A program made the translations under genes and the position numbers. From Pelagovum sp. HNIBRBA483 (GTDB lineage Bacteria > Pseudomonadota > Alphaproteobacteria > Rhodobacterales > Rhodobacteraceae): DNA of 64,000 bases. This document shows, piece by piece, positions 1 through 9,664 of this stretch. Location: contig NZ_CP162412.1 of assembly GCF_040931995.1 (NCBI RefSeq), positions 2,395,001-2,459,000 of the forward strand. Direction: 5' to 3'. The stretch's first letter is position 1, and each line of letters begins with the position of its first letter. Below the pieces are notes generated by a model. That model had not been told where the DNA came from. It saw nothing but the letters and a program-made list of their open reading frames with translations, and ran no database searches.

Positions 1-2
1 AT

Positions 3-557
<555 letters not shown>

Positions 558-600
558 GGCGGAACAGAGGTTCAAACTGGATTCGAAAGGGTCGTAACCC

Positions 601-1521
601 TTGGCACGCGAGCGGCAGCAAGAAGATACCTATGCAACGCCGATCCGGCGTCTGTTGGTTGGTGTCTCTCTCCTGTGCCTGATCCTGATCTTCCTGGTCT
701 GGCGTATCGACAGTCCGCGCGTCGAGCGGTTCCGCCTGATGGTGATCGACCGCTTTGTCCCGTCGTTCGAATGGGCAATGGCGCCAGTTACCGGCGTCAT
801 CAAACTTGCCAGCGATTTTCAAAGCTACCAGCAACTCGCTGATCAGAACCGCGATTTGCGGCGCGAATTGCAGCAGATGAAAGCATGGCGGGAGGCCGCT
901 TTGCAGCTTGAACAAGAAAACGCGAAGCTTCTCGACCTCAACAATGTCCGGCTCGACCCGAAACTGACCTATATTACCGGCGTCGTGCTGGCAGACAGCG
1001 GCTCCCCCTTCCGACAATCAGTCCTGCTCAATGTCGGCGAACGTGATGGAATCATCGACGGCTGGCCGGTCATGGACGGGATCGGCCTCGTAGGCCGGAT
1101 CGCCGGCGTCGCCGAAAACACCAGTCGAGTGCTTCTCCTGAGCGACAGCTCGTCACGCATTCCGGTACTGATCCAGCCCTCCGGCCAGCGTGCCGTCCTT
1201 GCCGGCGACAACAGCCTGAACCCGCCGCTTGAATTCCTCGAAGATCCGGATCTTGTCCGCCCCGGTGATCGGGTTGTGTCGTCAGGTGATGGCGGCGTCT
1301 TTCCGGCCGATCTCCTTGTCGGCCAAGTAGCTCTCGGATCAGACCGACGGCTCCGCGTCCGCCTCTCGGCGGATTACGAGCGTCTGGAGTTCCTCCGCGT
1401 GTTGCGTTCCCGCCAGCGGGAGGAAATCGTTGATCCGGGTGACATCGTCGCGCCCGAAAGCGGGAGCGTAGCAACCACTGACGACGCAGCGGCCTCTACC
1501 ACGGACGGGCAAAATGAGTGA
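601..1521 (+). CDS. mreC: Rod-shape-determining protein MreC
   Basis: A 306-residue protein with a short cytoplasmic N-terminus, one membrane segment at about residues 16-36, a coiled-coil stretch at about 75-105 (rich in Q, E, L, R) and a periplasmic beta-domain to about residue 270. The tail is low complexity and rich in A, T and D. This is the usual MreC plan and length. MreC bridges the MreB filament and the periplasmic wall enzymes. The start is TTG at 601, 43 bases after the mreB stop. The 3' end overlaps mreD by 8 bases, which suggests translational coupling. Confidence 0.95.
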   Translation: MARERQQEDTYATPIRRLLVGVSLLCLILIFLVWRIDSPRVERFRLMVIDRFVPSFEWAMAPVTGVIKLASDFQSYQQLADQNRDLRRELQQMKAWREAALQLEQENAKLLDLNNVRLDPKLTYITGVVLADSGSPFRQSVLLNVGERDGIIDGWPVMDGIGLVGRIAGVAENTSRVLLLSDSSSRIPVLIQPSGQRAVLAGDNSLNPPLEFLEDPDLVRPGDRVVSSGDGGVFPADLLVGQVALGSDRRLRVRLSADYERLEFLRVLRSRQREEIVDPGDIVAPESGSVATTDDAAASTTDGQNE

Positions 1522-2056
1522 GCCGAAGCGCAATCGCCAGCAGCTGACCGGCGCGTTGGTCTATTTTAGCTTGGCTGTGATGATGCTCTTCATGCAGATT
1601 CTTCCTTTGTCGAGCATTCCGCGCAGCTGGACAGGGCCTGACCTCCTCTTGGGCATTACGCTTGTCTGGGTCGCCCGCCGGCCCGACTTTCTCCCCGTCA
1701 GCATGGTCATCGCCGTGTTCTTCTTCGCCGATCTACTATTGCAGCGACCGCCGGGGCTATTTTGCGCATTGGTCGTGATCGCCACCGAGGTGCTGCGTGT
1801 ACGGTCTTCGGCATTGCGTGACGCGCCTTTTGTTTTTGAATGGCTGTATGTCGCGATTGCGATTGTGGGGCTTACCGCCCTCAATCGCGCAATTTTGAGC
1901 ATCATGATGGTGCCTTTGCCGCCCGCCTCACTTAATTATATCCAAATGATCATGACGATCGGCTCATACCCGGCGCTGGTCTTTGCAGCCCATTTCGGCT
2001 TCGGGCTCTATCGGCCCGCACCCGGAGAACTCGACAGCCACGGAAAACACCTTTGA
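1514..2056 (+). CDS. mreD: Rod-shape-determining protein MreD
   Basis: A 180-residue, very hydrophobic protein with about five predicted membrane segments, matching MreD in size and topology. The family is poorly conserved, so the call rests partly on position: it overlaps the end of mreC by 8 bases and the start of mrdA by 4 bases. MreD is an inner-membrane component of the elongasome. The residues LLLGITLVWVARRPDFLP and the hydrophobic run after them resemble alphaproteobacterial MreD. Confidence 0.9.
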   Translation: MSEPKRNRQQLTGALVYFSLAVMMLFMQILPLSSIPRSWTGPDLLLGITLVWVARRPDFLPVSMVIAVFFFADLLLQRPPGLFCALVVIATEVLRVRSSALRDAPFVFEWLYVAIAIVGLTALNRAILSIMMVPLPPASLNYIQMIMTIGSYPALVFAAHFGFGLYRPAPGELDSHGKHL

Positions 2057-3993
2057 AACGCCCGAACGCCCTTTCCACCCGCAACCACCGCCGCCTCACG
2101 CGGCGCGCCTTGCTTATCGGAACGGCCCAGTTCGCGCTGATGGGTGGTCTCGCCCTGCGTATGCGGTCCTTGCAAATCGAACAGTCGGAAGAGTATCGCC
2201 TTCTGGCTGAAGAAAACCGGATCAACATCCGCTTGCTCCCACCTGCGCGGGGGCTGATCTATGACCGCGATGGCCGTATTATTGCCGATAACGAGCAAAA
2301 CTATCGCATTGTCTTGATCCGCGAAGATGCCGGTGACGTCGATCAGGTGCTCGAAAAACTCGGCAGCCTGATCACGCTTGATCCAGACCGCATTGAAAAA
2401 GCGCGCGAAGAAATGGCCCGCCGCTCGCCATTCGTGCCCGTCACCGTCGCCGAACGTGTCACATGGGATGAAATCGCGCGTGTTACAGTCAACGCACCCG
2501 CCCTCCCCGGCGTTCTGCCCGAAGTCGGCCTATCACGTCACTATCCGCTCGGCTCGGATCTGGCACATGTCGTAGGTTATGTCGGCCCTGTCAGCGATTA
2601 TGATCTCAATCGCATCGATGATCAGGATCCGCTCTTGCAAATTCCGCGTTTCCAAATTGGCAAAACAGGCGTCGAGAACAAACTCGAGCGCGCCCTTCGG
2701 GGCAGCGCCGGCACCCAGCAGATTGAGGTCAATGCCCTCGGGAGGGTCATGCGCGAACTGGAGCGGCGCGAGGGCAACCCCGGCGCCGATATCCAGCTTA
2801 CCATCGATAGTCGTCTCCAGTCCTACGTCGAAGCCCGGCTCGAAGGTGAATCGGCCAGCACCATTGTTATGGATGTCGAAACTGGCGATCTTCTGGCCTG
2901 CGCATCGGCCCCAAGCTTTGATCCCAACCTTTTCGTGCGCGGCATCAGCGTCCCCGATTGGAACGCCCTGAACGAGGATCCCTACCGCCCACTTGCCGCG
3001 AAAGCGGTACAAGGCACCTACCCGCCCGGCTCCACATTCAAGATGATCACTGCCCTCGCCGCCTATGAAGAAGGCCTTATCGACCCCGAAGAGACGGTAT
3101 TTTGCGGCGGCTATGTCGAGGTTTCAGGCAACCGTTTCCACTGCTGGAAGCCAGGCGGCCACGGCAACATCAATCTTCACGAAAGCCTGAAGCAAAGCTG
3201 CGATACATTCTATTATGAAATTTGCCAGCGGGTCGGCATCGAGAAAATCTCCGAAATGGCCAAGCGCTTCGGCCTCGGCATCCAGCATGAGATACCGCTT
3301 TCTGCCGTTGCCGCGGGCCTCGCCCCGGACCGCGACTGGAAAATGCGCGTGCGCGGCACCCAGTGGCGGGTCGGTGACACGGTGAACGTCTCGATCGGTC
3401 AAGGCGATGTGTTGGCCTCCCCCCTGCAACTGGCAGTCATGACGGCCCGACTGGCAACCGGCCGCTCCGTCACCCCTCGGCTCATCCATTCCGTCGATGG
3501 TATCGAAACACCTTCCGGCCGCGGCGCACCGATGGGCATCAATGAAAACGCCCTCCGCCGCATCCGCGCAGCACTTGATGATGTCTCGAACCACAATCGC
3601 GGCACTGCCTATGCTTCCCGCATCACCGACTCGGAAATGCGACTGGCTGGCAAAACAGGGACGAGCCAGGTCCGCCGGATCACCCAAGCCGAACGCGATG
3701 CAGGCATTTCAGCGAACGAGGACCTCCCGTGGGAACGCCGCGACCACGCGCTCTTTGTTTCCTTCGCACCGTTCGACAACCCCCGCTTTGCAGTTGCCGT
3801 GGTCGTCGAGCACGGCGGTAGCGGCTCCGGTGCTGCAGCACCCATCGCCCGCGATGTGATGCTGCAGGCCCTCCATGACGGGCCGCCGCCTCTGTCTTCC
3901 TATCCCTCCAGTGTACGCAGCCGAATCGCTGAACAGCAGCGCCGGATCGAGGCACTGATCGAAGCGAAATTCACAGCCGCGGATAGGGCCTGA
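2053..3993 (+). CDS. mrdA: Penicillin-binding protein 2 (elongation transpeptidase)
   Basis: A 646-residue class B penicillin-binding protein with an N-terminal membrane anchor at about residues 20-40, a pedestal domain and a C-terminal transpeptidase domain. The active-site motifs are present: S-x-x-K in PPGSTFKM near residue 327, S-x-D in KQSCDTFYYE near 382, and K-T-G in AGKTGTSQ near 532. The SxD form of the second motif is typical of PBP2. It crosslinks peptidoglycan during cell elongation with its partner RodA, encoded 3 bases downstream. The start is TTG at 2053, overlapping the mreD stop, and is the natural start because the membrane anchor follows directly. Confidence 0.96.
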   Translation: MKRPNALSTRNHRRLTRRALLIGTAQFALMGGLALRMRSLQIEQSEEYRLLAEENRINIRLLPPARGLIYDRDGRIIADNEQNYRIVLIREDAGDVDQVLEKLGSLITLDPDRIEKAREEMARRSPFVPVTVAERVTWDEIARVTVNAPALPGVLPEVGLSRHYPLGSDLAHVVGYVGPVSDYDLNRIDDQDPLLQIPRFQIGKTGVENKLERALRGSAGTQQIEVNALGRVMRELERREGNPGADIQLTIDSRLQSYVEARLEGESASTIVMDVETGDLLACASAPSFDPNLFVRGISVPDWNALNEDPYRPLAAKAVQGTYPPGSTFKMITALAAYEEGLIDPEETVFCGGYVEVSGNRFHCWKPGGHGNINLHESLKQSCDTFYYEICQRVGIEKISEMAKRFGLGIQHEIPLSAVAAGLAPDRDWKMRVRGTQWRVGDTVNVSIGQGDVLASPLQLAVMTARLATGRSVTPRLIHSVDGIETPSGRGAPMGINENALRRIRAALDDVSNHNRGTAYASRITDSEMRLAGKTGTSQVRRITQAERDAGISANEDLPWERRDHALFVSFAPFDNPRFAVAVVVEHGGSGSGAAAPIARDVMLQALHDGPPPLSSYPSSVRSRIAEQQRRIEALIEAKFTAADRA

Positions 3994-3996
3994 TCG

Positions 3997-5136
3997 GTGA
4001 GTTATCTCGAATATAACATAAAATTTGTCCCGTCCGGCTTTCGTAAGATCCTCTACGTCAACTGGCCGATCGTGCTTTTGCTTGTGGCAATCACAAGCAT
4101 CGGCTTCCTGATGCTGTATTCCGTCGCAGGCGGTTCCATGCGCCCATGGGTAGAGCCGCAAATGCAACGCTTCGCCTTGGGCCTCGTCTTGATGTTCACG
4201 GTGGCTTTCATCCCCATCTGGTTCTGGCGCAACGTATCGCTGCTTGGCTACCTGCTGGCATTCGGGCTCCTCGTGTATGTGGAACTTTTCGGCGCTGTCG
4301 GCATGGGCGCCCAGCGCTGGATCGATCTCGGTTTCATGCGGTTGCAACCCTCGGAGTTGATGAAAGTTACACTCGTGATGCTGCTCGCGGCCTATTATGA
4401 CTGGCTTCCTGCAAATAAGATCTCACATCCTGTCTGGGTAGCGCTGGCGGTCATGCTGATCCTTATTCCGACAGCCCTCGTTCTCCGGCAGCCCGACCTC
4501 GGCACGGCGATCCTACTGCTCTCCGGGGGGGGTGCCGTGATCTACTTTGCAGGTGTTCATTGGGCCTATTTCGTCACCGTTATCGCATCGGGTGTCGGCG
4601 CCATAGCCGCCGTATTCCAAAGCCTTGGCACAAGCTGGCAATTACTACAGGATTATCAGTACCGGCGGATCGACACTTTTCTCAACCCCGAGAACGATCC
4701 CCTTGGCGCGGGCTATCACATCACGCAGGCAAAGATCGCGCTTGGTTCCGGCGGATGGACAGGGCGCGGCTATATGCAGGGAACGCAGTCGCGCCTCAAC
4801 TTCCTTCCCGAAAAACATACCGACTTCATCTTCACTACCTTGGCAGAGGAATTCGGCTTCGTCGGTGGAATCGCCCTGCTCGGGCTTTATGCGCTTGTCA
4901 CGCTCTTCTGCATCATCGCCGGATTGCAGCAGAAAGACCGTTTCAGCGCTCTGATCTGCCTCGGCATCGGTGTCACCTTCTTCCTCTATTTTTGCGTGAA
5001 CATGGCGATGGTCATGGGACTGGCACCCGTCGTCGGTGTCCCATTGCCACTTGTCAGCTACGGTGGATCGGCCATGCTGGTGCTTCTTGCTGCTTTCGGC
5101 CTCGTTCAAAGCGCACACATCCACAGACCGAGGTAA
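3997..5136 (+). CDS. rodA: Rod-shape-determining protein RodA (SEDS glycosyltransferase)
   Basis: A 379-residue polytopic SEDS protein with about ten membrane segments. Family signatures include GAQRWIDLGFMRLQPSE, where W and the acidic Asp precede the QPSE motif, plus LRQPDLGTA, FLPEKHTDFIF and the C-terminal VPLPLVSYGGSAML. RodA polymerises glycan strands from lipid II as partner of PBP2. The start is GTG at 3997, only 3 bases after the mrdA stop. It closes the elongasome operon; the next gene begins 4 bases after its stop, so read-through is likely. Confidence 0.97.
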   Translation: MSYLEYNIKFVPSGFRKILYVNWPIVLLLVAITSIGFLMLYSVAGGSMRPWVEPQMQRFALGLVLMFTVAFIPIWFWRNVSLLGYLLAFGLLVYVELFGAVGMGAQRWIDLGFMRLQPSELMKVTLVMLLAAYYDWLPANKISHPVWVALAVMLILIPTALVLRQPDLGTAILLLSGGGAVIYFAGVHWAYFVTVIASGVGAIAAVFQSLGTSWQLLQDYQYRRIDTFLNPENDPLGAGYHITQAKIALGSGGWTGRGYMQGTQSRLNFLPEKHTDFIFTTLAEEFGFVGGIALLGLYALVTLFCIIAGLQQKDRFSALICLGIGVTFFLYFCVNMAMVMGLAPVVGVPLPLVSYGGSAMLVLLAAFGLVQSAHIHRPR

Positions 5137-5140
5137 GACG

Positions 5141-6076
5141 ATGACCGTTAATGTTCTTTTTGCCGCGCCCGAAAAAGACTGGGAGGAATATGCCCCCCAT
5201 CTGCGCACCGCTCTGGCCGATTTCGGCATCGCGGCAGATGTTGGAACCGATATCGCCCCCGAGGCGACGGACTACATCGTCTATGCCCCCAATAGCCCAT
5301 TACAGGATTTCCGCCCATTCACCCGTTGCAAGGCAGTGCTCAATCTCTGGGCAGGGGTCGAGCAGGTCGTCAGCAATCCGACGCTATCCCAGCCACTTGC
5401 CCGCATGGTCGATGAAGGGCTCACCAATGGCATGGTCGAATGGGTCTGCGGCCACACGCTGCGCCATCACCTCGGGATGGACACCCATATCCACGGCCAG
5501 GACGGCATCTGGCGCGAGGGATCAGTCCCGCCTCTCGCCTCGGAGCGTACTGTCTGCATTCTCGGCATCGGCGCCTTGGGCAGCGCTTGTGCGCATCATC
5601 TTGCGCAATTCGGCTTCAAAATGCGGGGTTGGTCACGCAGCCCCAAACGGATCGAGGGTGTCACCTGCTTCCACGGCGAGAATGGCCTGAAGGAAGCGCT
5701 CACCGGCGCTGATATCGTCATCCTGCTGTTGCCGAACACACCGGATACCGAGAACACACTGAATAGCGAGACATTGGCGCTCCTCGCGCAAGGCGCCGTC
5801 GTCATCAACCCCGGCCGCGGGCCTCTGATAGATGATGACGCACTTCTCGCGGCCCTCAATAGCGGCCAAATCGGCCACGCAACACTCGACGTATTCCGCA
5901 CCGAGCCCTTACCCGCCGATCATCCCTACTGGTCACATCCTCGGGTGACGGTCACACCGCATATCGCTTCAGCAACCCGCCCTAATACCGCAGCGCGTGT
6001 CGTCGCGGAGAACATTCGCAGGGGCGAAGCAGGTGAGCCGTTCCTCCACCTCGTGAACAGGCAAAGCGGCTACTAG
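5141..6076 (+). CDS. D-2-hydroxyacid dehydrogenase, glyoxylate/hydroxypyruvate reductase A (GhrA) type
   Basis: A 311-residue NAD(P)-dependent 2-hydroxyacid dehydrogenase. The Rossmann glycine motif is ILGIGALGSACA. The catalytic Arg lies in NPGRGPLIDDDALL, the Glu in TEPLPADHPYW and the His in TPHIAS. The short N-terminal domain and the SRSPKR stretch after beta-2, which favours NADPH, fit the GhrA subgroup that reduces glyoxylate and hydroxypyruvate. The ATG at 5141 is chosen because it follows a GGTAAGACG ribosome-binding region and sits 4 bases after the rodA stop; an upstream in-frame ATG lies inside rodA. The substrate is inferred from family only. Confidence 0.85.
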   Translation: MTVNVLFAAPEKDWEEYAPHLRTALADFGIAADVGTDIAPEATDYIVYAPNSPLQDFRPFTRCKAVLNLWAGVEQVVSNPTLSQPLARMVDEGLTNGMVEWVCGHTLRHHLGMDTHIHGQDGIWREGSVPPLASERTVCILGIGALGSACAHHLAQFGFKMRGWSRSPKRIEGVTCFHGENGLKEALTGADIVILLLPNTPDTENTLNSETLALLAQGAVVINPGRGPLIDDDALLAALNSGQIGHATLDVFRTEPLPADHPYWSHPRVTVTPHIASATRPNTAARVVAENIRRGEAGEPFLHLVNRQSGY

Positions 6077-6079
6077 GCT

Positions 6080-6862
6080 CTACTTCAGCTTAGGCGGTTT
6101 TTCGGGATCCATCCCGGGCGCCTGCCCGACCGTGCGCTCGGCTGGCTTTGGCAGATCAAACCGCAAACCAACCTGCCCGAACTTCGCCGCGTTCGGGTCG
6201 GTATCCGCCAGAAACACCACGTCCAACTGCCCCGCCTCAACGCCAGAGAACGTCAGCGCCTCATTCACCGCGCCAGCAAGGGCATGTTGCGCCGCATCGA
6301 CGACATTCACAAATGCCAGAACATGCCCTCTCGTTTGGTCGTCATATGTCACCGCCGCGAGAAAACAAAACTCGGCCAGCCCCTGCCCCGTCGCCAACTT
6401 TCGCGAAAGCGACTCAAGTAAATGCTCCGGCACCCCTTCCGGTGGGCGCACCTCAAGAATTCGCGCCATGCCTTCTTCCGGCCCCTGCCCAAGCGTTTCA
6501 GAGAGCCATGAAATCGCTGCTGGCGGCACGAGCATCTCGTATCCCGCAACACCGATATTCACAGCCAGCCCCAACTCATCGCCCGCGATCATCGCTGCGA
6601 GCGACCGCCCCGACAAAGCAACATAGGGCGCCGAGCGGCCAACAAACTCTGCCAACCGCAACTCCCGGTCAAAAACCAGCAAGTATTCCAGCCCCTCGAC
6701 ATCAACCGTCTCTGGGTCGATATCCTCTCCGTCTGGCTCGGCTGTCAGCAAAAGATAAAGCTCACTGTCCGCCAACCGCTCATAATAACGCAGCCGCGCC
6801 ATATCATCGTTGTCATCAGCTGCCATCGCGGCGAATGCCGTATCAAGTTCCGTCTGTGTCAC
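6080..6862 (-). CDS. SseB family protein
   Basis: A 260-residue acidic soluble protein with the SseB N-terminal domain layout: an AELYLL-type opening (here DSELYLLLTAEPDG), LVFDRELRLAEF and a C-terminal half containing FANVVDAAQ-like and LDVVFLADTDPN stretches. In Rhodobacterales such proteins are annotated as SseB-domain proteins of unknown biochemical role. It is convergent with the GhrA-like gene (3 bases between stops). Its start overlaps the end of the upstream uracil-glycosylase-like gene by 20 bases, so the two are probably one transcript. No enzymatic function can be read from the sequence. Confidence 0.75.
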   Translation of the reverse strand: MTQTELDTAFAAMAADDNDDMARLRYYERLADSELYLLLTAEPDGEDIDPETVDVEGLEYLLVFDRELRLAEFVGRSAPYVALSGRSLAAMIAGDELGLAVNIGVAGYEMLVPPAAISWLSETLGQGPEEGMARILEVRPPEGVPEHLLESLSRKLATGQGLAEFCFLAAVTYDDQTRGHVLAFVNVVDAAQHALAGAVNEALTFSGVEAGQLDVVFLADTDPNAAKFGQVGLRFDLPKPAERTVGQAPGMDPEKPPKLK

Positions 6863-7448
6863 GATCCATTACCTCTGCCACCCGCTGCCGCACAAACGGC
6901 AGAACCTCCTGTTCGAACCAAGGGTTCTTTTTCAACCAACCCGTATTCCGCCAAGACGGATGCGGCAAGGGCACCACGCCATTTCCAAACGCGCGCCAAT
7001 TGGCGACTGTCTCCGTTACGCCCGTTTTGGCACCCAGGTGCCTGCGCTGCGCATAACCGCCCACAAGTATCTTCAGCTCTACATTGGGCAGAACGTCGGC
7101 AACCCGCTCATGCCATTGCGCAGCGCAAATGCGCGGTGGCGGCAGATCGGAGCCAGCATCATCATACCCCGGAAAGCAAAACGCCATCGGCACAATTGCG
7201 ATCCGCTGCTGATCATAAAACGCAGCCTCAGACAGCCCCAACCACGCCCGCAACCTGTCCCCCGACGGATCGGAGAATGGCCGCCCGCTCGCATGCACGC
7301 GGGCACCGGGTGCCTGACCGGCAATCAATATGCGGGCACTAGGATCAAACCAGACAACAGGATTCGGTGAATGCGCCGTTGCCGTTTGTGCAAAGCGCTG
7401 CGCACACAGTCGGCACGCGCGTATCTCGGATTTCAAATCAGCCTGCAT
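6843..7448 (-). CDS. Uracil-DNA glycosylase family protein (COG1573-like)
   Basis: A protein of about 201 residues with an N-terminal C-x-x-C (CRLC), the glycosylase motif GQAPGARVHASGRPFSDPSG and a C-terminal PHPSWRNTGW motif holding the conserved His-Pro-Ser. These mark the uracil-DNA glycosylase superfamily. The family removes uracil from DNA, but members of this alphaproteobacterial subgroup are not well characterised. The two cysteines seen are fewer than the four of the family-4 iron-sulfur site, so a cluster is uncertain. The ATG at 7448 is used; a TTG at 7484 in the same frame would add 12 residues. It is divergent from nhaA. Confidence 0.75.
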   Translation of the reverse strand: MQADLKSEIRACRLCAQRFAQTATAHSPNPVVWFDPSARILIAGQAPGARVHASGRPFSDPSGDRLRAWLGLSEAAFYDQQRIAIVPMAFCFPGYDDAGSDLPPPRICAAQWHERVADVLPNVELKILVGGYAQRRHLGAKTGVTETVANWRAFGNGVVPLPHPSWRNTGWLKKNPWFEQEVLPFVRQRVAEVMDRDTDGT

Positions 7449-7575
7449 GTCGAAACCGCTACAGCGTGCCGCCTCAAAGGTCAAAACCCGCTAATACTTT
7501 GTGCTTCTGCGCCGTTTCACCCACAGTTGTGCCGTTTGCTATCTTCGGGTATCCGGCAATAAAGAAACAACGGGG

Positions 7576-8865
7576 ATGGCTATGTACCGCGTCTGGAACT
7601 TCGTTACGAACTACTCGCTCCTACTCATTATCGGCGCACTCATCGCCTTGGTTTGGGCCAACATCAACCCCGACGGATACCACCACTTCGTCGAGTTTGA
7701 GTTGATCCACGACTTCATCATCGGCCACGCCCATTACAATGAAGCAGGACAAGTCGAGTACCGTTCGCTCACCCTACATTACCTCGTCAATGACGTGTTG
7801 ATGGCCTTCTTCTTCGCCATCGCGGCGAAGGAAGTCTGGGAGGCGATTATCCTCGAAAACGGCTCTCTGCGCGGCAAAAAAGCCGCCACGCCGTTGGTCG
7901 CCACCGCTGGCGGCATGTTCGGCCCGATTGCCGTTTACCTCGGCCTCGCCATGTTCCTCGGCTCCGATACATATGACGCGGTTGCACGCGGCTGGGCCAT
8001 CCCAACCGCAACCGATATTGCGTTCTCCTATCTCGTGGGTCGCTTGGTGTTTGGCGCAGGCCATCCAGCCGTGCGCTTCCTGCTTTTGCTGGCCATCGCA
8101 GATGACGCGGCAGGCCTGATCATTCTGGCCATTTTCTACCCTTCGGGCGAACTGGCCCCCGAATGGCTCATGCTGTCGGTCGGTGCCGCTGTCGCCGTCT
8201 ATTTCCTCGCAAACTGGCTGCCCCGCCGTCTCGACCGTGGCAAGCAAGCGCGTCCAAATTCGACATGGGCGCGTAACACGCTGAGCTTCTGGCCCTACCT
8301 CATTGCAGGCGCGCTGAGCTGGTACGGCTTCCAAGAGGCCGGCATCCACCCCGCCCTTGGCCTGCTGCCAATCGTTCCAACGATCCCGCATGCGGACCGT
8401 GCCTTCGGTATCTTCTCGGAGGCAGAACAATACCTCTCCGACTTGCTGAACCATATAGAACACATCCTTAAGCACCCCGTTGAGGTGGTTCTCTTCTTCT
8501 TCGGCCTTCTGAATGCCGGCGTCGAATTCTCCTCCATCGGCTCGCCCACATGGCTGGTCCTTGCTGGCCTGCTTGTCGGCAAACCCTTTGGCGTCCTTCT
8601 TTTCGGTTGGATCGCGGCCAAACCGCTTGGCCTCGGCCTGCCGAAAGGTATGCGGATCATTGATCTCTTCGTGATCGGGTGCGTCGCCGCAATCGGCTTC
8701 ACGGTGTCACTGTTCATCGCTTCGGTCGCGTTCACGGGTGATGCCATGCTGGGCGATATTCCGGTGAAAGACGCCGCCAAAATGGGTGCTCTGTTCAGCT
8801 TCGCCGCTGCCATTATCGCCATCGTGGCGGGCAAAGTCACCGGCGTCGTAAAACAAGAAAACTAA
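7576..8865 (+). CDS. nhaA: Na+/H+ antiporter NhaA
   Basis: A 429-residue membrane protein with about twelve segments. The ion-binding signature is present: ATPTATDIAFS-type sequence (here AIPTATDIAFSY) followed by the adjacent aspartates in LLAIADDAAGLIILA. In characterised NhaA proteins these residues exchange two protons for one sodium ion. The ATG at 7576 follows a purine-rich stretch; an upstream in-frame TTG-type codon at 7501 is not convincing. It is probably monocistronic, with an uncharacterised intergenic stretch on the 3' side holding a GC-rich hairpin. Confidence 0.93.
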   Translation: MAMYRVWNFVTNYSLLLIIGALIALVWANINPDGYHHFVEFELIHDFIIGHAHYNEAGQVEYRSLTLHYLVNDVLMAFFFAIAAKEVWEAIILENGSLRGKKAATPLVATAGGMFGPIAVYLGLAMFLGSDTYDAVARGWAIPTATDIAFSYLVGRLVFGAGHPAVRFLLLLAIADDAAGLIILAIFYPSGELAPEWLMLSVGAAVAVYFLANWLPRRLDRGKQARPNSTWARNTLSFWPYLIAGALSWYGFQEAGIHPALGLLPIVPTIPHADRAFGIFSEAEQYLSDLLNHIEHILKHPVEVVLFFFGLLNAGVEFSSIGSPTWLVLAGLLVGKPFGVLLFGWIAAKPLGLGLPKGMRIIDLFVIGCVAAIGFTVSLFIASVAFTGDAMLGDIPVKDAAKMGALFSFAAAIIAIVAGKVTGVVKQEN

Positions 8866-8874
8866 CAACTTTCG

Positions 8875-8898
8875 CGGTCGGCCCACACGGGCCGGCCG
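8875..8898. terminator. GC-rich hairpin after nhaA
   Basis: The arms 8875-8884 and 8889-8898 pair at 9 of 10 positions around the loop acac, 9 bases after the nhaA stop codon. No T-run follows, so this is at best a weak or Rho-assisted terminator or an mRNA-stabilising hairpin. Confidence 0.45.
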
Positions 8899-9004
8899 CA
8901 CCGATAACGAGAAACCGTTGTCAATCACTCGCGCTTTCCCTCATACTGAAACAAATGCAACCGTCCGGCACTTCGCCTGACGGAAGAGGTCGAGAGCGGG
9001 CCGC

Positions 9005-9664
9005 ATGCTAGAATTTGTAAATGTGAGCAAATCTTTCTGGACTGGAAAACAGCGCAAGGTGATCCTTGATCGCGCATCTTTTCGTGTGGAGCTCGGCAAT
9101 TCTTTAGGCATCCTTGCTCCCAACGGCACAGGCAAGACCACGCTCATCAACATGATGGCGGGCCTCGAAAAACCTGACGAAGGCGAAATCCACCGCCTCT
9201 GCCGAATCTCGTTCCCGCTCGGCTTCATGGGCGGGCTCGTGGGCCGGCATACGGCCCGTGAGAATACCCGCTACATCGCCCGCATCTATGGGCTCGACCC
9301 CGATTACGTCGAAGCGTTCTGCCGCTGGCTCTGCGGCATCGAAGAATATTTCGACATGCCGGTCGGCACCTACAGTTCCGGCATGCGCGCACGTCTGTCC
9401 TTCTCGCTCATGCTGGCTCTCGATTTCGATATCTACCTGATCGACGAGGGCCTGCCGACGACGATGGACGCAGAATTTAACAAAAAAGCAGGAGAGATTT
9501 TGCGTGAAAGGCTCGAAACGACTACCGTGGTGATTGTAAGCCATCAGGCCAAGGTACTCGAAAGGTTTGCGCGCTCGGCAGCGGTTCTCCGCGACGGCCA
9601 TCTCTACATGTTCGATACGCTGGAAGAGGCAAAGCAGCTCTATGACTACGAACCCCAAAGCTAG
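9005..9664 (+). CDS. kpsT: Capsular polysaccharide ABC transporter ATP-binding protein (KpsT-like)
   Basis: A 219-residue ABC ATPase. It has the Walker A motif APNGTGKTT, the reduced signature YSSGMRARLSFS, Walker B with IYLIDEGLPTTMD and the H-loop VIVSHQ. The IDEGLP sequence after Walker B and the short length are typical of the KpsT/Wzt group without a carbohydrate-binding domain. The family drives export of lipid-linked capsular polysaccharide across the inner membrane together with a KpsM permease. It overlaps the kpsE-like gene by 23 bases. No kpsM-like permease is present next to it, so the partner must be encoded elsewhere. Confidence 0.88.
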   Translation: MLEFVNVSKSFWTGKQRKVILDRASFRVELGNSLGILAPNGTGKTTLINMMAGLEKPDEGEIHRLCRISFPLGFMGGLVGRHTARENTRYIARIYGLDPDYVEAFCRWLCGIEEYFDMPVGTYSSGMRARLSFSLMLALDFDIYLIDEGLPTTMDAEFNKKAGEILRERLETTTVVIVSHQAKVLERFARSAAVLRDGHLYMFDTLEEAKQLYDYEPQS